Source of the DNA: Liolophura sinensis
Lineage: Eukaryota; Mollusca; Polyplacophora; Chitonida; Chitonidae
DNA length: 20,676 nucleotides
Reading direction: 5' to 3'
Assembly: GCF_032854445.1 (NCBI RefSeq)
Contig: NW_027018501.1
Location: 1 to 20,676 of the forward strand
Below the pieces are notes generated by a model that made no database searches, was not told where the DNA came from, and saw only the letters and a list, made by a program, of their open reading frames with translations. Every line of letters starts with the position of its first letter. Positions within the stretch are counted from its first letter, which is position 1. The position numbers and the translations under genes were made by a program. This document shows, piece by piece, positions 18,052 to 20,676 of the stretch.

Positions 18052-20676
18052 TTGATGTCAAGATCACGTGCCCAGCAACGGCTCTTACTCCATGGAAACC
18101 AAGGAAATTTGCAATTTTTCAACAGCTGAAGATGCCTGGCCCAATTACGCATCTTTTGGCACCTTATTGATGTGGGTCAGTGTTCAATTGTACTTTTTAC
18201 AGCGGACTGTATCAAGTACCTTGTGTTTTTTTTATATACAAATGGTGTGGTTTTTCTACATGTAGATAAAGACATTGAGTTTGTCTTCGACTTAGAAGTA
18301 AGACATTTGCTGGGTGAGTTAAATGGGCTTGGCCCAAAGATTTGACGTCGTCTGGGCTACCGAAGGGCACATAACTTATAATGAAAAGTTGAATATAGTA
18401 ATGACCAGTCGCGATTGTACATAGTTAATGTAGCCGATTTCAATTCGCAAAAAGACCAGGCACAAATCCAAAAGTGGAAAAACTGTTCCAATGCTGCTGG
18501 TAAGAGGCTAATCCGACGTATTTTTTGACGAGAAATCGAATGGTGCAAACCGCGTTGCTCTCCGACCAATACTTTTGGCTGTAGCCACAAATGAATAATC
18601 ATTGATGTCAAGATCACGTGCCCAGCAACGGCTCTTACTCCATGGAAACCAAGGAAACTTGCAATTTTTCAACAGCTGGAGATGCCTGGCCCAATTGCGC
18701 ATCTTTTGGCACCTTATTGATGTGGGTCAGTGTTCAATTGTACTTTTTACAGTGGACTGTATCAAGTACCTTGTGTTTTTTTTATATACAAATGGTGTGG
18801 TTTTTCTACATGTAGATAAAGACATTGAGTTTGTCTTCGACTTAGAAGTAAGACATTTGCTGGGTGAGTTAAATGGGCTTGGCCCAAAGATTTGACGTCG
18901 TCTGGGCTACCGAAGGGCACATAACTTATAATGAAAAGTTGAATATAGTAATGACCAGTCGCGATTGTACATAGTTAATGTAGCCGATTTCAATTCGCAA
19001 AAAGACCAGGCAAAAATCCAAAAGTGGAAAAACTGTTCCAATGATGCTGGTAAGAGGCTAATCCGACGTATTTTTTGACGAGAAATCGAATGGTGCAAAC
19101 CGCGTTGCTCTCCGACCAATACTTTTGGCTGTAGCCATAAATCAATAATCATTGATGTCAAGATCACGTGCCCAGCAACGGCTCTTACTCCATGGAAACC
19201 AAGGAAATTTGCAATTTTTCAACAGCTGGAGATGCCTGGCCCAATTGCGCATCTTTTGGCACCTTATTGATGTGGGTCAGTGTTCAATTGTACTTTTTAC
19301 AGCGGACTGTATCAAGTACCTTGTGTTTTTTTATATACAAATGGTGTGGTTTTTCTACATGTAGATAAAGACATTGAGTTTATCTTCGACTTAGAAGTAA
19401 GACAACTCCTGGGTGAGTTAAATGGGCTTGGCCCAAAGATTTGACGTCGTCTGGGCTACCGAAGGGCACATAACTTATAATGAAAAGTTGAATATAGTAA
19501 TGACCAGTCGCGATTGTACATAGTTAATGTAGCCGATTTCAATTCGCAAAAAGACCAGGCAAAAATCCAAAAGTGGAAAAACTGTTCCAATGATGCTGGT
19601 AAGAGGCTAATCCGACGTATTTTTTGACGAGAAATCGAATGGTGCAAACCGCGTTGCTCTCCGACCAATACTTTTGGCTGTAGCCATAAATCAATAATCA
19701 TTGATGTCAAGATCACGTGCCCAGCAACGGCTCTTACTCCATGGAAACCAAGGAAATTTGCAATTTTTCAACAGCTGGAGATGCCTGGCCCAATTGCGCA
19801 TCTTTTGGCACCTTATTGATGTGGGTCAGTGTTCAATTGTACTTTTTACAGCGGACTGTATCAAGTACCTTGTGTTTTTTTATATACAAATGGTGTGGTT
19901 TTTCTACATGTAGATAAAGACATTGAGTTTATCTTCGACTTAGAAGTAAGACAACTCCTGGGTGAGTTAAATGGGCTTGGCCAAAGATTTGACGTCGTCT
20001 GGGCTACCGAAGGGCACATAACTTATAATGAAAAGTTGAATATAGTAATGACCAGTCGCGATTGTACATAGTTAATGTAGCCGATTTCAATTCGCAAAAA
20101 GACCAGGCAAAAATCCAAAAGTAGAAAAACAGTTCCAATGCTGTTGGTAAGAGGCTAATCCGACGTATTTTTTGACGAGAAATCGAATGGTGCAAACCGC
20201 GTTGCTCTCCGACCAATACTTTTGGCTGTAGCCACAAATGAATAATCATTGATGTCAAGATCACGTGCCCAGCAACGGCTCTTACTCCATGGAAACCAAG
20301 GAAATTTGCAATTTTTCAACAGCTGGAGATGTCTGGCCCAATTGCGCATCTTTTGGCACCTTATTGATGTGGGTCAGTGTTCAATTGTACTTTTTACAGC
20401 GGACTGTATCAAGTACCTTGTGTTTTTTTTATATACAAATGGTGTGGTTTTTCTACATGTAGATAAAGACATTGAGTTTGTCTTCGACTTAGAAGTAAGA
20501 CATTTGCTGGGTGAGTTAAATGGGCTTGGCCCAAAGATTTGACGTCGTCTGTGCTACCGAAGGGCACATAACTTATAATGAAAAGTTGAATATAGTAATG
20601 ACCAGTCGCGATTGTACATAGTTAATGTAGCCGATTTCAATTCGCAAAAAGACCAGGCAAAAATCCAAAAGTGGAA

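Larger units (their letters stand above)
14640..20676. repeat. Right satellite array, same ~550 bp units (about 11 copies)
   Basis: Same unit and same orientation as the left array. The landmark gatgtcaagatcacgtg recurs near 14752, 15302, 15852, 16402, 16952, 17502, 18052, 18602, 19152, 19701 and 20249, spaced 550 bp with one 549 and one 548. The first 106-112 bp complete the unit interrupted by the retrotransposon. Three consecutive units (16402-18051) look identical by eye, so homogenisation here is recent. The array runs off the right edge of the window, as it does off the left, so its full length is unknown. Confidence 0.97.

Noticed and set aside
1-20676. CRISPR array or LTR retrotransposon with long direct repeats
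   Set aside because: Units are 550 bp, contiguous, without spacers, and there are about 26 of them. The blocks flanking the element are multi-copy satellite, not a pair of LTRs, and the element encodes an apurinic-type endonuclease, with no integrase or protease.

Overview
The window is eukaryotic, most likely from an invertebrate animal and plausibly a marine one such as a mollusc. It is a long tandem satellite array of about 550 bp units, interrupted by one CR1/L2-group non-LTR retrotransposon. The animal assignment rests on that element. It has a two-ORF layout, an apurinic-type endonuclease plus reverse transcriptase, and a 2A-like GDIHKNPGP motif ahead of the endonuclease, a combination known from animal CR1-type elements. 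Nothing looks prokaryotic: there are no operons, no ribosome binding sites and no compact gene arrangement. No host gene could be identified, so species and chromosome position are open.

Layout. Positions 1-8502 hold about 15.5 head-to-tail satellite units. Positions 8503-14639 hold the retrotransposon on the + strand: a short 5' leader (8503-8745), ORF1 in two frames (8746-9784), a 0.9 kb spacer (9785-10696), ORF2 (10697-14385, shifting frame near the C-terminus) and a 3' UTR ending in an AATAAA signal and an ATTAA-type tail (14386-14639). Positions 14640-20676 hold about 11 more satellite units in the same orientation. The element sits inside a single unit. The two half-units add up to about 548 bp, and the 6-mer AATGCT occurs at both junctions, which fits a short target-site duplication.

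The retrotransposon works as one system. ORF1 (coiled coil, RRM-like and C-terminal domains) would coat the element RNA. ORF2 (endonuclease plus reverse transcriptase) would nick the target and copy the RNA, starting from the 3' tail. In this copy all visible catalytic residues of the endonuclease and RT core are kept. ORF1 is broken by one frameshift, and the ORF2 C-terminus by two frameshifts and two in-frame stops, so the copy is probably dead as it stands.

The satellite units are very similar, but several variants recur together in a fixed order across neighbouring units. This gives an irregular higher-order structure. Short ORFs recur in every unit only because the units repeat, and I do not regard them as genes.
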